NCBI GenBank assembly: GCA_013397455.1
Contig: VYZB01000167.1
Location: forward strand, 1,687,358 to 1,751,357
Direction of reading: 5' to 3'
Origin: Crotophaga sulcirostris
Taxonomy: Eukaryota; Chordata; Aves; Cuculiformes; Crotophagidae
Length of the DNA stretch: 64,000 nt
Positions 1 to 11,803 of this stretch are shown here, one piece after another. The position numbers were made by a program, and so were the translations under genes. A model generated the notes under the pieces. The model ran no database searches. It had not been told where the DNA came from and saw nothing but the letters and a program-made list of their open reading frames with translations. Each line of letters begins with the position of its first letter. The stretch's first letter is position 1.

Positions 1-1078
1 GACCTACAGCTTTTGTATAGTGTGAGGTCTCTGCCATTAAGAAACTTTCCCCCTTCTTTCTGGGGAATGACCTCTAACCTAAGTTAATGATGCTACCTGA
101 ATTTGGCATTTCCTAAGTCTGGACATCTAACAGCCTCATTTACAAAAAGAAGGCCATTGAAGTTAGGGTTCCTAGTCTTACTGCTTTCTCTTTTTCCTTC
201 CCTCCTCCTATCACCCCTTTCACTCCACAGTGGAGCCATGAGAACAGTGGTCCTTGACTGGCAGAATCATCAGCATCACCCACACCCCTGACTGCTATAC
301 TTGATTTTGTTGGTGCTGCCAAAACAAGCATGCAACACTGAATCAGTCCACTTCATAAAATTGGGGGGGGGGGGTGCCACTGTGAGCAAGCTGTGCCTCT
401 ACCAGGTCACAAAATGATAGCACTATAGCTCCTAGACAACCACGGTCCCAAACACAGTGCAGAGAAGAGGTGTCTGTGGGTCTGTCCTGATTTGCTGCAG
501 TTTCCATTTCTGAGTCAACATGGCTCTGCTGAGCACAATGATGGACTGTTTAGGTATAGCAAACAAACAGAGAACTGCCAGGTGCCATGAACTAAGTGAT
601 CATTTTAAAAGCCCTAAGATCCTGAGAAACAGGATTGTTGCATATATTTTTTGTGCAGTTACTGCATAAGAAATTGAGAAATCCTGCGGGTGGGATTCAT
701 TACGGGTAGCACATCATCCTGTGACACGGGGAAGAGACACAGGATCATGCCCAAAATATCCTTCCCCACTGATAAATTGCAGCGAGCAGGTTTGAAGCTG
801 CGCAGCATGAAGGGTAACCTACTTAGGAGGAACACGTGCATGATGCTATCAGCAATATTGATGCAGTTACCAGACTTCATGACAGGCTTGAGGAAAGGGT
901 TATATCAAATCACAATTTGCAGAAGTGCAAGGGAGTTGGTAGCCTCAAAGCAAAGACACCTCACTTCTCCCCCAGGATAGGCTTTTCCCTCAGCCCAAGC
1001 ATATTTGCTCACTGCAGCCTTCCTACTCCCACGCAGTGCAAATATAAATATAAGAAAAGAGAAAATAGGGGAATATTT
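1..1078. other. Unique non-coding sequence, no gene seen
   Basis: No exon, RNA gene or interspersed repeat is recognisable here. The open frames are short (under 100 codons) and have no recognisable product. The only low-complexity element is a run of 12 G at 363-374. The segment ends at the assembly gap. Confidence 0.5.
363..374. repeat. Homopolymer run of 12 G
   Basis: Twelve consecutive G residues between TT and TGCC. Such runs are length-unstable and error-prone in sequencing, so the exact count should not be trusted. Confidence 0.9.
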
Positions 1079-1853
1079 NNNNNNNNNNNNNNNNNNNNNN
1101 NNNNNNNNNNNNNNNNNNNNNNNNNNNNNNNNNNNNNNNNNNNNNNNNNNNNNNNNNNNNNNNNNNNNNNNNNNNNNNNNNNNNNNNNNNNNNNNNNNNN
1201 NNNNNNNNNNNNNNNNNNNNNNNNNNNNNNNNNNNNNNNNNNNNNNNNNNNNNNNNNNNNNNNNNNNNNNNNNNNNNNNNNNNNNNNNNNNNNNNNNNNN
1301 NNNNNNNNNNNNNNNNNNNNNNNNNNNNNNNNNNNNNNNNNNNNNNNNNNNNNNNNNNNNNNNNNNNNNNNNNNNNNNNNNNNNNNNNNNNNNNNNNNNN
1401 NNNNNNNNNNNNNNNNNNNNNNNNNNNNNNNNNNNNNNNNNNNNNNNNNNNNNNNNNNNNNNNNNNNNNNNNNNNNNNNNNNNNNNNNNNNNNNNNNNNN
1501 NNNNNNNNNNNNNNNNNNNNNNNNNNNNNNNNNNNNNNNNNNNNNNNNNNNNNNNNNNNNNNNNNNNNNNNNNNNNNNNNNNNNNNNNNNNNNNNNNNNN
1601 NNNNNNNNNNNNNNNNNNNNNNNNNNNNNNNNNNNNNNNNNNNNNNNNNNNNNNNNNNNNNNNNNNNNNNNNNNNNNNNNNNNNNNNNNNNNNNNNNNNN
1701 NNNNNNNNNNNNNNNNNNNNNNNNNNNNNNNNNNNNNNNNNNNNNNNNNNNNNNNNNNNNNNNNNNNNNNNNNNNNNNNNNNNNNNNNNNNNNNNNNNNN
1801 NNNNNNNNNNNNNNNNNNNNNNNNNNNNNNNNNNNNNNNNNNNNNNNNNNNNN
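1079..1853. other. Assembly gap (775 N)
   Basis: An uninterrupted run of N. Its right edge abuts an AAGG microsatellite directly, so the gap probably exists because the repeat could not be assembled. The true length is unknown. Any translated frame crossing this block is meaningless. Confidence 0.99.
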
Positions 1854-1948
1854 AAGGAAGGAAGGAAGGAAGGAAGGAAGGAAGGAAGGAAGGAAGGAAG
1901 GAAGGAAGGAAGGAAGGAAGGAAGGAAGGAAGGAAGGAAGGAAGGAAG
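1854..1948. repeat. AAGG tetranucleotide microsatellite
   Basis: About 24 uninterrupted copies of AAGG run from the last N to a clean end at TCTAAAACTG. No interruptions are visible, which suggests a young, length-variable array. The left end is hidden in the gap, so the array may be longer. In two frames on each strand it reads as a Lys-Glu-Gly-Arg or Pro-Ser-Phe-Leu repeat, which is an artefact of the repeat and not a protein. Confidence 0.97.
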
Positions 1949-3054
1949 TCTAAAACTGTAGGAGCTAACAAAACAGCTGCAAACATGTCTGCTCCCTGAC
2001 CCCACCCCCAGAAATATTAAGTATGATGTATAGAGACAATGCTGTACAGGTCTAGCATGTGAATCCACAACTGATCACACAAAATGCAGCCATACATGAT
2101 AATTAAACCCACCTGCACACAGAGAATACTCTCTTTAGTCACAGCTAAGAAAACAACAAATCTTTCTCTTCTTTTGCAGCCAACATAGTGCCTTTACCAC
2201 GCTTGGTGATTGCGTTGCAGTCTGCAAAGCTGTTGGGGCACATATGTGTGTGGAAGCAGCAGGGGTTATACAGAAATACATATAGATAATCAAACTTGTA
2301 TTAACCCGTGACCTTCCAGCTCAAAAGGACACAGCCAAAACAGTGATGATTTGTAACTACTGCAGCCTCCTGACCGAGTAAAACTTCATTTGCAACATAC
2401 TCCTGATTTTCTGTGAGGGTTTTTATGATGTACCAGTATCCACCTGGGGCTCTCGGGCAATTTTGCAGCATCCAGCTACTTGTGCTTTGCTGCCTGAAGG
2501 GGATGACTAGGGGTGGCAGTAGGACTGGGTGCCCAGGGCTGTGCAGCACCTTCACTACCCATGCCACCTGGGGAGGAGACTCCAGTTTGGAATTCCTCAG
2601 TTTGGGTTGTTCAAACGGCTTTTTGTTATGTTTCAGCAGAGTAAGGTGCTAAGCTGGGGGGAAGGCAGCCCCTAACACCTTGCGGTCCACAGCACTCTCA
2701 CACAGGCTTGTAATAGGATGTCCTCAGGGCTTATTGGTCCTGCTGCCAGGCTGGGTAGGTGGAGCACACATCACTGAAGAAAACAGAAACAGAGAAGCCT
2801 TTTATTTCTTAAGCAAACAAGTAACTCCATGTCCCAAATATTAGTCGGTTGTACAAAAATTCTGAGACGTTCAGGTTTCCAAAATGTTTCTGTTCCTTAT
2901 TATTTGATAGCTTGCGTATAAACCCCTAAAGCTATCCCAACTGTTTTGACTCACATTGCAAGTGAACCCTTATTCATCTTGTCTTACTCCAGTCCCAAGG
3001 GTTGCTTCTTTTTCACCCCCTAGATTTCCCCCTCTGCCCTCGGATCTCTGGTGT

Positions 3055-3081
3055 CCCCCCCTCCATCACCCCTTTTGCCCC
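3055..3081 (-). other. Candidate G-quadruplex motif
   Basis: On the plus strand there is a run of seven C, then TCCATCA, CCCC, TTTTG and CCCC. If the run of seven is split as CCC-C-CCC, the minus strand fits the four-run G-quadruplex pattern with loops of 1, 7 and 5. Just upstream, further C runs at 3016-3020 and 3028-3032 add to the density. Folding is inferred from pattern only. Confidence 0.4.
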
Positions 3082-6000
3082 TTCCAACAACACAGGGGGG
3101 TGTCTTTGGGGTGCGGTGGAGAAGGTTTCAGCCTACTCATCCTCTCCTGAGGTGCACAGCATGGTAACTGTGCTGCCAGAGGAGTGGTGGCTTCCCCAGA
3201 GGTGGCAGGTGCTCATAGAGTCTGTGGGGCAGGGGAAGAACCCAAGCTGCCATGGTCACAGCAGGAGGGGATGGAGAACCTGAGGGCAAGGAGGACTACA
3301 GGGAAGTTTCTTCCAGGGAGCCAGTAGTGGAGGGAAGGGCCAAGTGTCTGGAGTCATGGAGATCTTTTCAGCCATCGTGCTCATAATAGCAACAAGCATT
3401 GCGTCCACCAGGCAGGAAAACCAGCACGGGGAGGAAGAAAGAAAACAAAAACTTAGCTTGACTTTAGCATTTCACAGAGGTGAGAATGTGACAGTGAGCA
3501 CCACATGGTCTCACACGTTTGTCTTGATAGTGGTGGCTCACACAGATTCAGAGAGCTTTCTGCTGCAGCCTTGTTTTGGGTATATCCCAGGAATTTTAGT
3601 CACCATTGCTTGCTGCTGTTTGTGTCATGTTCCTTCTGGCTACGTGTTTTTCTCCCAGAACTTTTACCATGCTCTCTCTCCAGTTGTCTTGTTTTCTCTA
3701 CCCCACCTGTTTTGTCCATGGCCCTTCTCTTCTTCTTTGTCTTCATAAAAGTGCCAGGGCCTCTGTCCTCTCTCCAGTTCACCTCCTTCTGCCCCACATA
3801 CCTTTCCCTGGCATGCATCATACCTGGAAAACAGAAATCCATCTGCCAAACCCTGCCAGGTCTCCACCACTTTCTTCCCCCAACACCTGCTGCTGTCAAC
3901 CTGATAAGAAAGTGGCTACTGGTCTGCTTTCCACCCCATAAACTCAACATGAAAAGACCTGCCGGCATGCTCCCATGGATGGTGATGAAGCACAGTTGAC
4001 GCAGCTGGAGAGGATGGAGTAAAGCCTGAATCTCTCATTTGGCATTTGCCTTGGGCTTTGAGAGCAGCAGAAGGTCCCTCTGGCTCCTAGGCCCTGGTGC
4101 ATTGCTTGCACCACCCATATTTCCTGTCAAGGGACTCCTGTAGGCATGCATAGGGTTGGGTGAACTAGTCACAACCTCTACGGTTCCAAAAAGGGATGGG
4201 CAGAAATGTCAGCCAGATTTCACCTTTGTTGGGAAGGCAGAGTAAAGGTTGTTGGTGCACAGCAGGTAGATGTATCAAACACAAATGCTTTTCTATTATA
4301 GCTGGATGAAGGTAAGTGCAAACAATCAAATGTCCTTTCCTATTTTCTGTGTCTCCCTCTGCGCCACTGATAGAGGGAATCCAAATGTTTTCAAGCAGGC
4401 AGTGCCTATCTGCAGCAGGCAGACAATTTCTAAATGTATTAGCAGCTCAGAGTCAATAGAGAAATAGCAGTCCAGCATATCATCCAATTTTCAAATGTAA
4501 ATAACTAGACTGCTTTTAATTTGAAGGTCTACAGCGGGGAGTGAAACGAAAATACACACAGCAATGACCGCTGGCCATAATGCATTCCCTTCAGGAATGC
4601 CTGTTATTTTTCCCGCTGGCTGCTGTGCCACAGCACAGAGACAAAGTGGTGGTCTCACATGTGAAGAGAGGGCTAAGTTCCCAAACAGCCCCATTTTACC
4701 ACTGAGAGGACAGCGATGCCTCCGTCTGCTCGCTGGCTGCCACCGGGGATGCAGGCAAGGCTGCACTGAGCACCCTGCGCAGGATGCACCCCTGCCTTGC
4801 TTTGCCTCGCATCTCCCACTCTGGCACCGGTGGAGGGGAGGGGACATTAAAGAGAGGCCCTTGGCAGTGCAGCAGTTCACCAGAAGAAATGTTTTGCCTC
4901 TCTGGACACCCTAAGCACTCCTCACCTTCTATCTCACAAGCAGCAATGCCTTAATGTCCCAGCTCATAACCGGCCAATACACTTTGATAAGGCAGAATAA
5001 GACACGGATGAAGCATCCTCCTCCCTCCACAGAAACTGCAAGGGGAAGGAAAGCAGCAAGAAACCTTAAGAAGATTCTACAGAGGAGAGAGTTGAGGGGA
5101 CGGAATGATGCTTTTAGGAAAAACCCTGTTGGGGTTTTCTAGAGTAACAGAGAGCAAAATTGTGCCCTTGTCTACACCACCCTCGTGTGACTGCTGAGCA
5201 GAGGTCTCTTACAGTCTTATCTCTGGTGGTTCACGCTGACTTAGAGCAAAGCCCCAGAGTAGGGGATGTGCTGTGGTGACACGTTGCTTTTGCAACAGAG
5301 CCACGACAGAGGGCTGAGGTGTGAAGCTGTCCTCACCTCACCTCAGTTGGCCCTGGCTGTTCCTGTCAGACACAGGTCCCAGGGGAATGTTGGGACCTCC
5401 CCTGCCAAGCCAGGGAAATGGGTCTTACAGCAAGACAGGCAGTGACAAAAGCAGTCTGTTCAAAGGAGGAAACCAAACAGAAAGATTATGTCTTGCATAA
5501 ATCTACCAATCTCCATTGAACACGGTGGGAATAGGTAGGTTTGGCCCAGCTGAGTGAGTTCATCCCAGGGCTTCTCATCCTACTTCATATTTTCCAAACC
5601 ACTGGTGGGTGTTTGCACAGCACACACAGAGGGTGAATGCAATGGAGGTGCTAAGTGTTAGTCTGCCAGATTGGAAAGGTCACCTTGTGAACACTCACAA
5701 CACTCACCAGCCCATTAAAAAGAACTAAAAAACCCTCTGTAAATGAAAAATGAACATCTGCTTTAAAACCAACCACTTCCCAGAGGTGACTCTGGCATGG
5801 CAGAGGTGGGATATTACTGGCGAGATGCTGCTGCTTTGGGAATCCACAGGATTGCTGGGTGGGTTGAATGGCTGAGACCCTCCCAACCATGAACCTCTGC
5901 AGTTTGGACAGTGGGAAAAAGCTGAGTTTACTTCTCTGCAAGAGCAAGTATCACAGCAGGTTTCATGGAGCAAGGACAGTGCAGGACTTACAGGGAGTCA

Positions 6001-8040
6001 CGAAAGCCTGCAGCTGTAACACTCCCTGCAGTGTAACAGGAGTGAAGTCGTAGCTGAGATGCTCCAAGCACGTGAACAAAGCAAGATTCGCAGTATCTTT
6101 CATTATAGCAGCTGATATAGTTGGAAAATAATAGACAAGATTTCAGGCACATACAACTTTTAGGCTTGTTTGCCTAAAAGCCAGTCTGCATTTGTTCGTC
6201 ATTGTTTTTTTTCTCCCCTAGACCCATGAAAAATATGTTGGAGACAAAAAAATTGAAACCTCAGACAGAAATGATGGATGTCCTAAGATTTCCCAGACAG
6301 TCGGTGTTGGTGGGAAATGCAGGGCCCCTGTGTTTATGGGGAGCCTGATGCTGAGATCTCAGACTCCGCTTCAGCAGCGCCGGGGCCTCTCAGCAGCCGC
6401 AACAGCTGAAGCAGTGCAGAACCAGCACAAAGCTGCATCCCTGGCAGGGAAAGGTAGGAAAGCTGGGGGTCTGATTTCCAGGCTGATGCTCACTTGTGCA
6501 ACAGTTTTACTTAGGGGGAAAAAAAAAAAAAAAACAAAACCACAACAAAAAGTAGAAAAATAACAGTGCCCAGAACTGGAAACTGTTAAACATCTGCTCT
6601 TTTTAAGATTTTTATCTCCTATCGAGATCAGTCGGCGTTTGGCCCCGCATGGCTTGACATGAGTCACGATGTTATATGCTGAGGTCCAGCTAAGATTAGC
6701 TGTTTTGTATAGTGTTGCGCTACCTTGCAACTACTGATTCACTGCAGTAGAAATGATAAATTGCTTCACATGAGGAAGAGAAGGGGGGGGGAGAAACGTA
6801 CAGCCCATCACTACTTAAAACAGTGGATGTACTCCACCTACTGGCAAGTAACAACAAAGTGAGCCGTGATAAAAGCCAGCATGCAGAGCCAAACCAGCGC
6901 TTGATGTTGCCATGCTCTTGCCGTTTTACATTTAGAGGGGAGCTAGGGGAAGAAAAAAGGGAAAAAGGATGTAAAGAAGAGGAAAGATGATGGCTGCATG
7001 GCAGGAGATAAAAAAAAAAATGAAAGAAGAGAAGGCACAGCTCTTTTGATTTAAAAAAAGAGATGCTTCAAGCATATGTAAGCTTGCAGCAACCTTGACC
7101 ATGTAAAGACATTTTGATTTAGTTCAGAATTCTCAAAGGAGCGTTCTCTGAATGCTATGTCCTGTTTTTGATTGATGCCACCAGGGTTTATACCTGAGCC
7201 AGCCAAAGGCACGTGTCAGGCAGCTGCCTGCTTCCTTTGGTCGTTGCTTTCCTCTCCAAGGCTTTGAGGCTGGCTGGGGCAGAGGGACAAACCTCTCAGG
7301 GCTCCTGCCCCAGGGCAGTCCCCCTCTGCACCCTCTCTCCCATTCAACTTAGCTGCCCCTACTGCTGTTACAATGTGGAGTGGCCACACATTTTGCTCCT
7401 GCTTCTGGCCCTTGATAACAAACCAAACCTGGATTTTATTTTCCTTTTTCACTGAAGACCAATGCAGCCTACATAGGATTCCTGTCATCTCATATGATCT
7501 TCAGTCCCCACAACGTCTCCTGTGACAGACACAAATACTTTTTCTCCACTTCCCAGGGAGAAGGCAGGGGCACAAAGCAGAATGAAGGTAGTGTGTTAGT
7601 GTGTTCAGACGTACACAGTGTCTTAGACTGCCTGTTATGATGAAAAGTAGATATGACTGAGACATTTAAGGGCCATCAGGCTAGTTGAAAATCAAATTCT
7701 CAGTATGATATCCTGGGAATTTCTTGGATTAACCAGTGTCTAAAGGTTTGTCAAGCCCAGGGTGGAGCTGCTGCTTAGACCTGGAGGGATAGGTGACCCA
7801 CTGCTAGTCCCTCCATTACCCAAAAGCTCTGTGCACAGGACACAGCTCAGGGAGGGGAGAGAAGGTGAAGTGCATTTGTCATTCCAAATTAAAAAAAAAA
7901 AAAATGAACTTTTTGCAAAATAGCACTTCTGCACTGCCCTGATATGTGAAAGGCATATCTTACTCACTGTTTGGATTTTCTTAAGAAAAAGAAATACATA
8001 TATCAACAAACCCCCCAACTTTAGAAGGTCTGTCCTTAAG

Positions 8041-8160
8041 CCAAACTAGATTTATTTTAGTATGTTTACATAATATTTTTACATACTTTGTACATATATT
8101 AATATATGTATACATACATTGTACTTTTATACATGCATTAGGACACACACACGCATATAT
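8041..8160. repeat. AT-rich TACATA-like low-complexity tract
   Basis: Repeated variants of TACATA, TATGTA and ATATAT, followed by a short ACACAC stretch near 8142-8154. It is an imperfect simple repeat with no sign of a coding or RNA gene. Confidence 0.7.
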
Positions 8161-8884
8161 ACAGATGCCCTCACACAGGGGACAGGAAGATCATTTCTGC
8201 CAAGGTCTCCTTTAAAATATTTAAGCGCATGGCTGCACACACATGGTCAAGTATTCCTGCACTTGCACTGTCCAGTTGCATATTCCCTCTGCTATAGCAT
8301 CACACTAATGAGGATATATGGCCCTGGTGTTGCTGTTGCTCTGCCCAAACAGCTTTGAGCATGGTCAGAGAAAGCACAGTTCCACCTATCTCCAGCCACA
8401 CAGACCTGTCTGAAGTTGTTCAGATCCCTGCTGTCCTTGAAGGCCTTGTGCAAAGCAATTGCCCAAGATGGTGCAATGTGTTTGCGACAGGGGAATAACT
8501 AACCACAAGTTAAAGCAACAACAGTATCATTTAACATCTCACAGGACAGCATCTAAGTATATATCAGACCTGTCCTGAATACAGATATCACCAGTGGGTT
8601 GTAATTTGTCTATGCCTTTGTCTGCAGCTGTAGAAATGCATAAAAGCTACGGAAGAGTGGTAGGGTTACAAAGCGCACTCCTCTTCCAATTTCCTTGTCC
8701 TTGTTATTAATTTACTCTACTTTTTCATCATTCTGTATCAAGTCTGTGTCCTACTAAAATAAAAGATGCTTCCTTTTTTGCTTTGCATTGATATGAGCCT
8801 TTAATTCATCCCTGTCTGCTGGCTTTGACCGAGCCACACTAACTTGTGATCAGATTGAGACTGTGACACCGTTCAAGTGCACAC

Positions 8885-9325
8885 GAAATATGAAGGGTAC
8901 AGGGGAAAGAAGGAGGAGGCAAGAGAGAGAGAGAGAAAGGAAAAGGATATATGAGCAAAGCCACTGTTTTTGATGTTACATTCAACTTCATGCACTACTG
9001 CACAAGGGGACAAAAAGGGGCACAGGGAAAGATATTTGCTTGAGAAGGCACCGCTTCCAGCCAAAAAAAATGCTCTGCTATGTTTGTGTATTACCACAAC
9101 AGGACAGGTAGAGAGGAGAAAGAGATGACAAGGTCAGCTAGGGAATGAAAGGAGAACTAGTGGGGACCAAGGGCACAGTGGAGTAACAATGGGGATGGAA
9201 GAAATGAAGCAAGAAAAGGAATTAACACAATAATATGTGAAAAAGAGCGAAAACATCAAGATAAAGCAAAGGTAGGGGAAAGAAAGAGCAAAAAGAGCAC
9301 AGAGAGAGGAACAGAAATTGTCCTG
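8885..9325. repeat. Purine-rich tract on the plus strand
   Basis: Long stretches of G and A (GAGAGAGAGAGAAAGG, AAAGAAAGAGC and similar) with few pyrimidines. Minus-strand frames through it read as Ser/Leu/Phe-rich peptides purely because of this composition. It resembles degenerate GA/GGAA simple sequence. I see no gene in it. Confidence 0.6.
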
Positions 9326-9584
9326 CCAACTTGCAGTGCACATTTGATCGGCGCTGGCTGCAGCTGCCACTCAGGCAGGCAAGAGAGAGCAGCTGGGGAG
9401 ATTCACCATCACCAACTGAGGGTGCGTGGGCCCAGGAGCTGCCAAAAACAAAGCTACAGCACCCTGAGATCCTTCTTTTTGCTGTAATCTGGCAGGACCT
9501 GAGTAGAAACATATAAGGTTTTACTTTTGTTCTGACACTGTTCTGTTAAAGCCTCCCTGTCCTCCTTCATAGAGGCTGGGGATG

Positions 9585-9613
9585 CCCCATGCCCCGGTCC
9601 CCCTTCTTTCCCC
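9585..9613 (-). other. Candidate G-quadruplex motif
   Basis: The plus strand carries CCCC, ATG, CCCC, GGT, CCCCC, TTCTTT, CCCC. The minus strand therefore has four runs of at least four G with loops of 6, 3 and 3, a strong match to the canonical quadruplex pattern. It sits in otherwise ordinary non-coding DNA with no recognisable promoter beside it. Confidence 0.5.
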
Positions 9614-10132
9614 TCTCCTCTGGGCAGGAAGCCTTATAGGTGTTTATTCCAACAGTTCTCAACATGTCCTTTACTACAGAGGGATTATTCTAAATGCAGT
9701 TGGTTTTATTTTCTCCTCACTCTATTAAAGGTGCAAACTCTGGTGGCCTTTTTGCATGACAGATCTCCAAGGCTGCCATGTGATGTCTATTTTCTTTCAG
9801 CTCCCTTGAGGGGAAATACCTCACTGTTCTGCTGTGCAGATGAAATGGCTGGTTGCACAAGTTAGTACATCCAGAACCCAGGCATACTGTATTAAAATCA
9901 CAATCCAAGGGCACAAAGATTGAGCGTTACAAACCATTAATGATTTTTTCTCATGGTTTTGGTCCAAAAATGTGATCTTAGTTATTTGCAATTTAAAGGG
10001 ACTTAGGCAGAAATAGAATTCAAAGCTATTGATTTTTAACACTTTTTTTCCTACAAAGAAAGCCAATATGCAACACTGAGTGACAGCAGGCCAACTTATG
10101 TTATGCCTTCTTCCTTTCTTTCTCCTTCGCAG

Positions 10133-10181
10133 AGGTTTCAACATGGATCACAGCTTTATAGTGCCGAGCTATGTTTTCCAG
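10133..10181 (+). other. Candidate short first coding exon (unidentified gene)
   Basis: A pyrimidine-rich tract (TTCTTCCTTTCTTTCTCC) ending in CGCAG immediately precedes this 49-base segment, and CAG/GTGAGC immediately follows it. These are close to the consensus acceptor and donor. Inside, an ATG at 10143 has A at -3 and G at +4, a strong initiation context. From it thirteen codons (MDHSFIVPSYVFQ) stay open to the donor in phase 0. I do not recognise the peptide as the start of a known protein and could not find a convincing next exon in the window. Splice-like pairs around short open segments arise by chance in 64 kb, so this is only a candidate. An alternative is a non-coding RNA exon or nothing at all. 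Confidence 0.22.
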
Positions 10182-10415
10182 GTGAGCAGAAGCAGGATTT
10201 GTTTTAGATTTGACAGTGTATTAAAGTCCCCTTCCAGTGTAGACAGTGTGTGTGAAACTTTGAAAGCTCTCAGCATTAGCCCAGCTCTGCTCCCATCACA
10301 GTTGCAGACATTCAAAGGGGACAGTGCCACGATGGTCTTTAGCCTCTGTACAGCCCCTACCCATAAGGGGCAGCTGCATGACCCCAGATCCAGTCAAGTG
10401 GATGTTCTTCGTAGG

Positions 10416-10443
10416 CACACATGCACACGCACACACACACACA
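10416..10443. repeat. Short CA microsatellite
   Basis: An imperfect CA array (CACACATGCACACGCACACACAC...) ending at ACAATCAGG. It is short and interrupted by two G-containing units, so probably only weakly variable. Confidence 0.8.
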
Positions 10444-10889
10444 ATCAGGTCTCTCAGGTGTCCCACAGACCCTACAACTCTCCCCAGTCCACTGACATGG
10501 ACCTCCTGGTCCCTCCAGTAGCCAACTAACAGGCCCTCTGGCCCTTCTTAGCTCCCAGGCCACTTGATCTACTCTTTGGGTAGTATAGTCTGATGCTTGC
10601 TGGTGGCACATGCTGACACACGTGCCTTCACATGCTCCAGCAATGGCCCACAGCTGCATGAGCATTAAGATCTGAGAGTCCCGCTCCAGCTGCTGTCACT
10701 CAGACAAGTCACACCCATGTGCACACACTACCCAGTTGCTATAAAGTTCATGAAAGCTTTTGGAAATGTCATAAGCAATAATCAAAATGGTGCTTGAACA
10801 GAAGGTGAGATGGTATGTCGAGATGAGATGTCACCACCCTCAGCAGTTGCCACCACCTGCCACCAGTGTGTCACGCAGGTAGACATGAA

Positions 10890-11200
10890 CACCTGGGACA
10901 AGGGTAAGGAAAGATTCCTAAAGCAAAAAAGGAAGGATGAAAAAGGTGTGTGGAGTGAAAATATAAGCAGAAAGCAGAAATAAGATGAGAGGTAAGCTGG
11001 CCTCGACCTGCAGCTCGCAGAAAGGAGGCAGAGGATGGGGAAGGGGCAAAGAAATGACAGGGAAGAAAACAGGAGCAGAATAAATGTTCTGACAAGGAGA
11101 ACAAAATGGTCTGCAGGGCTAATTTTTCATCTGCAAATACATGAAAACACACAGTGAAAGAGAATGTGAAAAATAAATAAGAAAGTGGAAAAAGAAATAC
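10890..11200. repeat. Purine-rich stretch
   Basis: G/A-biased plus-strand sequence with frequent AAAGG, GGAAG and AGAAA words, similar in character to the tract near 9 kb. No gene is seen. Minus-strand open frames through it are composition artefacts. Confidence 0.45.
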
Positions 11201-11731
11201 ATATTAAATGAGGCCACGTAGTCAAATGTGGAAATACAACAGTGCAGAACCAAGAGGACCCATGTCAAATAATTTGATTGCATTGAAATAAATTTTCCAG
11301 GAATTCAAAGATAAATGGAACTGTGCTTAAACAAGGCATAACTTATGAAAAACTCAGTGTTACTCTCGTTTGCCGACTGTGAAGTGAAAAGTAACCTTTT
11401 TTTAGTAAGCCATGTAGTTGGAAAAATTTCCACAACTGGTACAATATTGTATTCATGCTGAAGAGTTTAGTAGAAATACCTGTAGAAATACCCGTGCTGC
11501 TGCAGCCAGGAGCTCTGCCACTGCTGAGCAGGGAAGATTAACCTCCACAGACTCTGCTTCTGTTTCAAAGCAGTGTAGGGGGTGTCAGTACTGAAAGGGG
11601 AGGTGAGTGGCTGGGAGGACCATGCGGGGAAACCTGCGTCCTGCCTACCTGCTTTGCAGCAGCACCATCAGTGAGGCACCTTCAGCTCTTATATAAAGTC
11701 ATTTTAAATACTAGTATGAAATACATTCACA

Positions 11732-11803
11732 GCGTCCCCCACCAGATCAGGTTGCTCAAACCACATCCAACCTGACCTTGGACACTTCCATGGATAGGGC
11801 ATT
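11732..11803 (-). mobile_element. Degraded CR1 LINE fragment
   Basis: The plus strand reads CCCCCACCAGATCAGG, TTGCTCAAA, CCACATCCAACCTG and GACACTTCCATGGAT. These follow, in order, the segment found in the better copies near 51.9 and 63.5 kb, so this is a minus-strand fragment from near the CR1 3' end. The terminal octamers and the TTGGAAGG block are missing. Homology fades after GGATAGGGC. The many substitutions suggest an old insertion. Confidence 0.75.

Larger units (their letters stand above)
1949..8879. other. Moderately GC-rich non-coding DNA, no gene identified
   Basis: No reading frame here has a recognisable product. Pyrimidine-rich plus-strand stretches (about 2990-3150 and 3640-3900) create long but compositionally driven frames. 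Isolated splice-like signals occur: a pyrimidine tract plus AG at about 2160-2180, and GAAG/GTAAGT near 4310. The short segment before the 4310 donor has stops in all three frames, so at most it would be a non-coding exon. A-rich runs lie at 6518-6555 and 7889-7904. Confidence 0.4.

Noticed and set aside
836..2068. Long open frames of about 320-390 codons on both strands
   Set aside because: They run through 775 N and the AAGG microsatellite, so the frame is undefined and the peptide repeats are artefacts.
2181..2290. Open segment after a strong acceptor-like tract (TTTCTCTTCTTTTGCAG)
   Set aside because: Two frames are open for about 34 codons, but there is no plausible donor and no recognisable peptide.
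3344..3999. Overlapping plus-strand frames of 134 and 164 codons
   Set aside because: They lie in a pyrimidine-rich tract, giving Leu/Phe/Ser/Pro-rich peptides in several frames at once. No domain is recognised.
4270..4316. Possible exon ending at GAAG/GTAAGT
   Set aside because: All three frames contain stops between the nearest acceptor-like site and the donor. There is no support for a coding exon.
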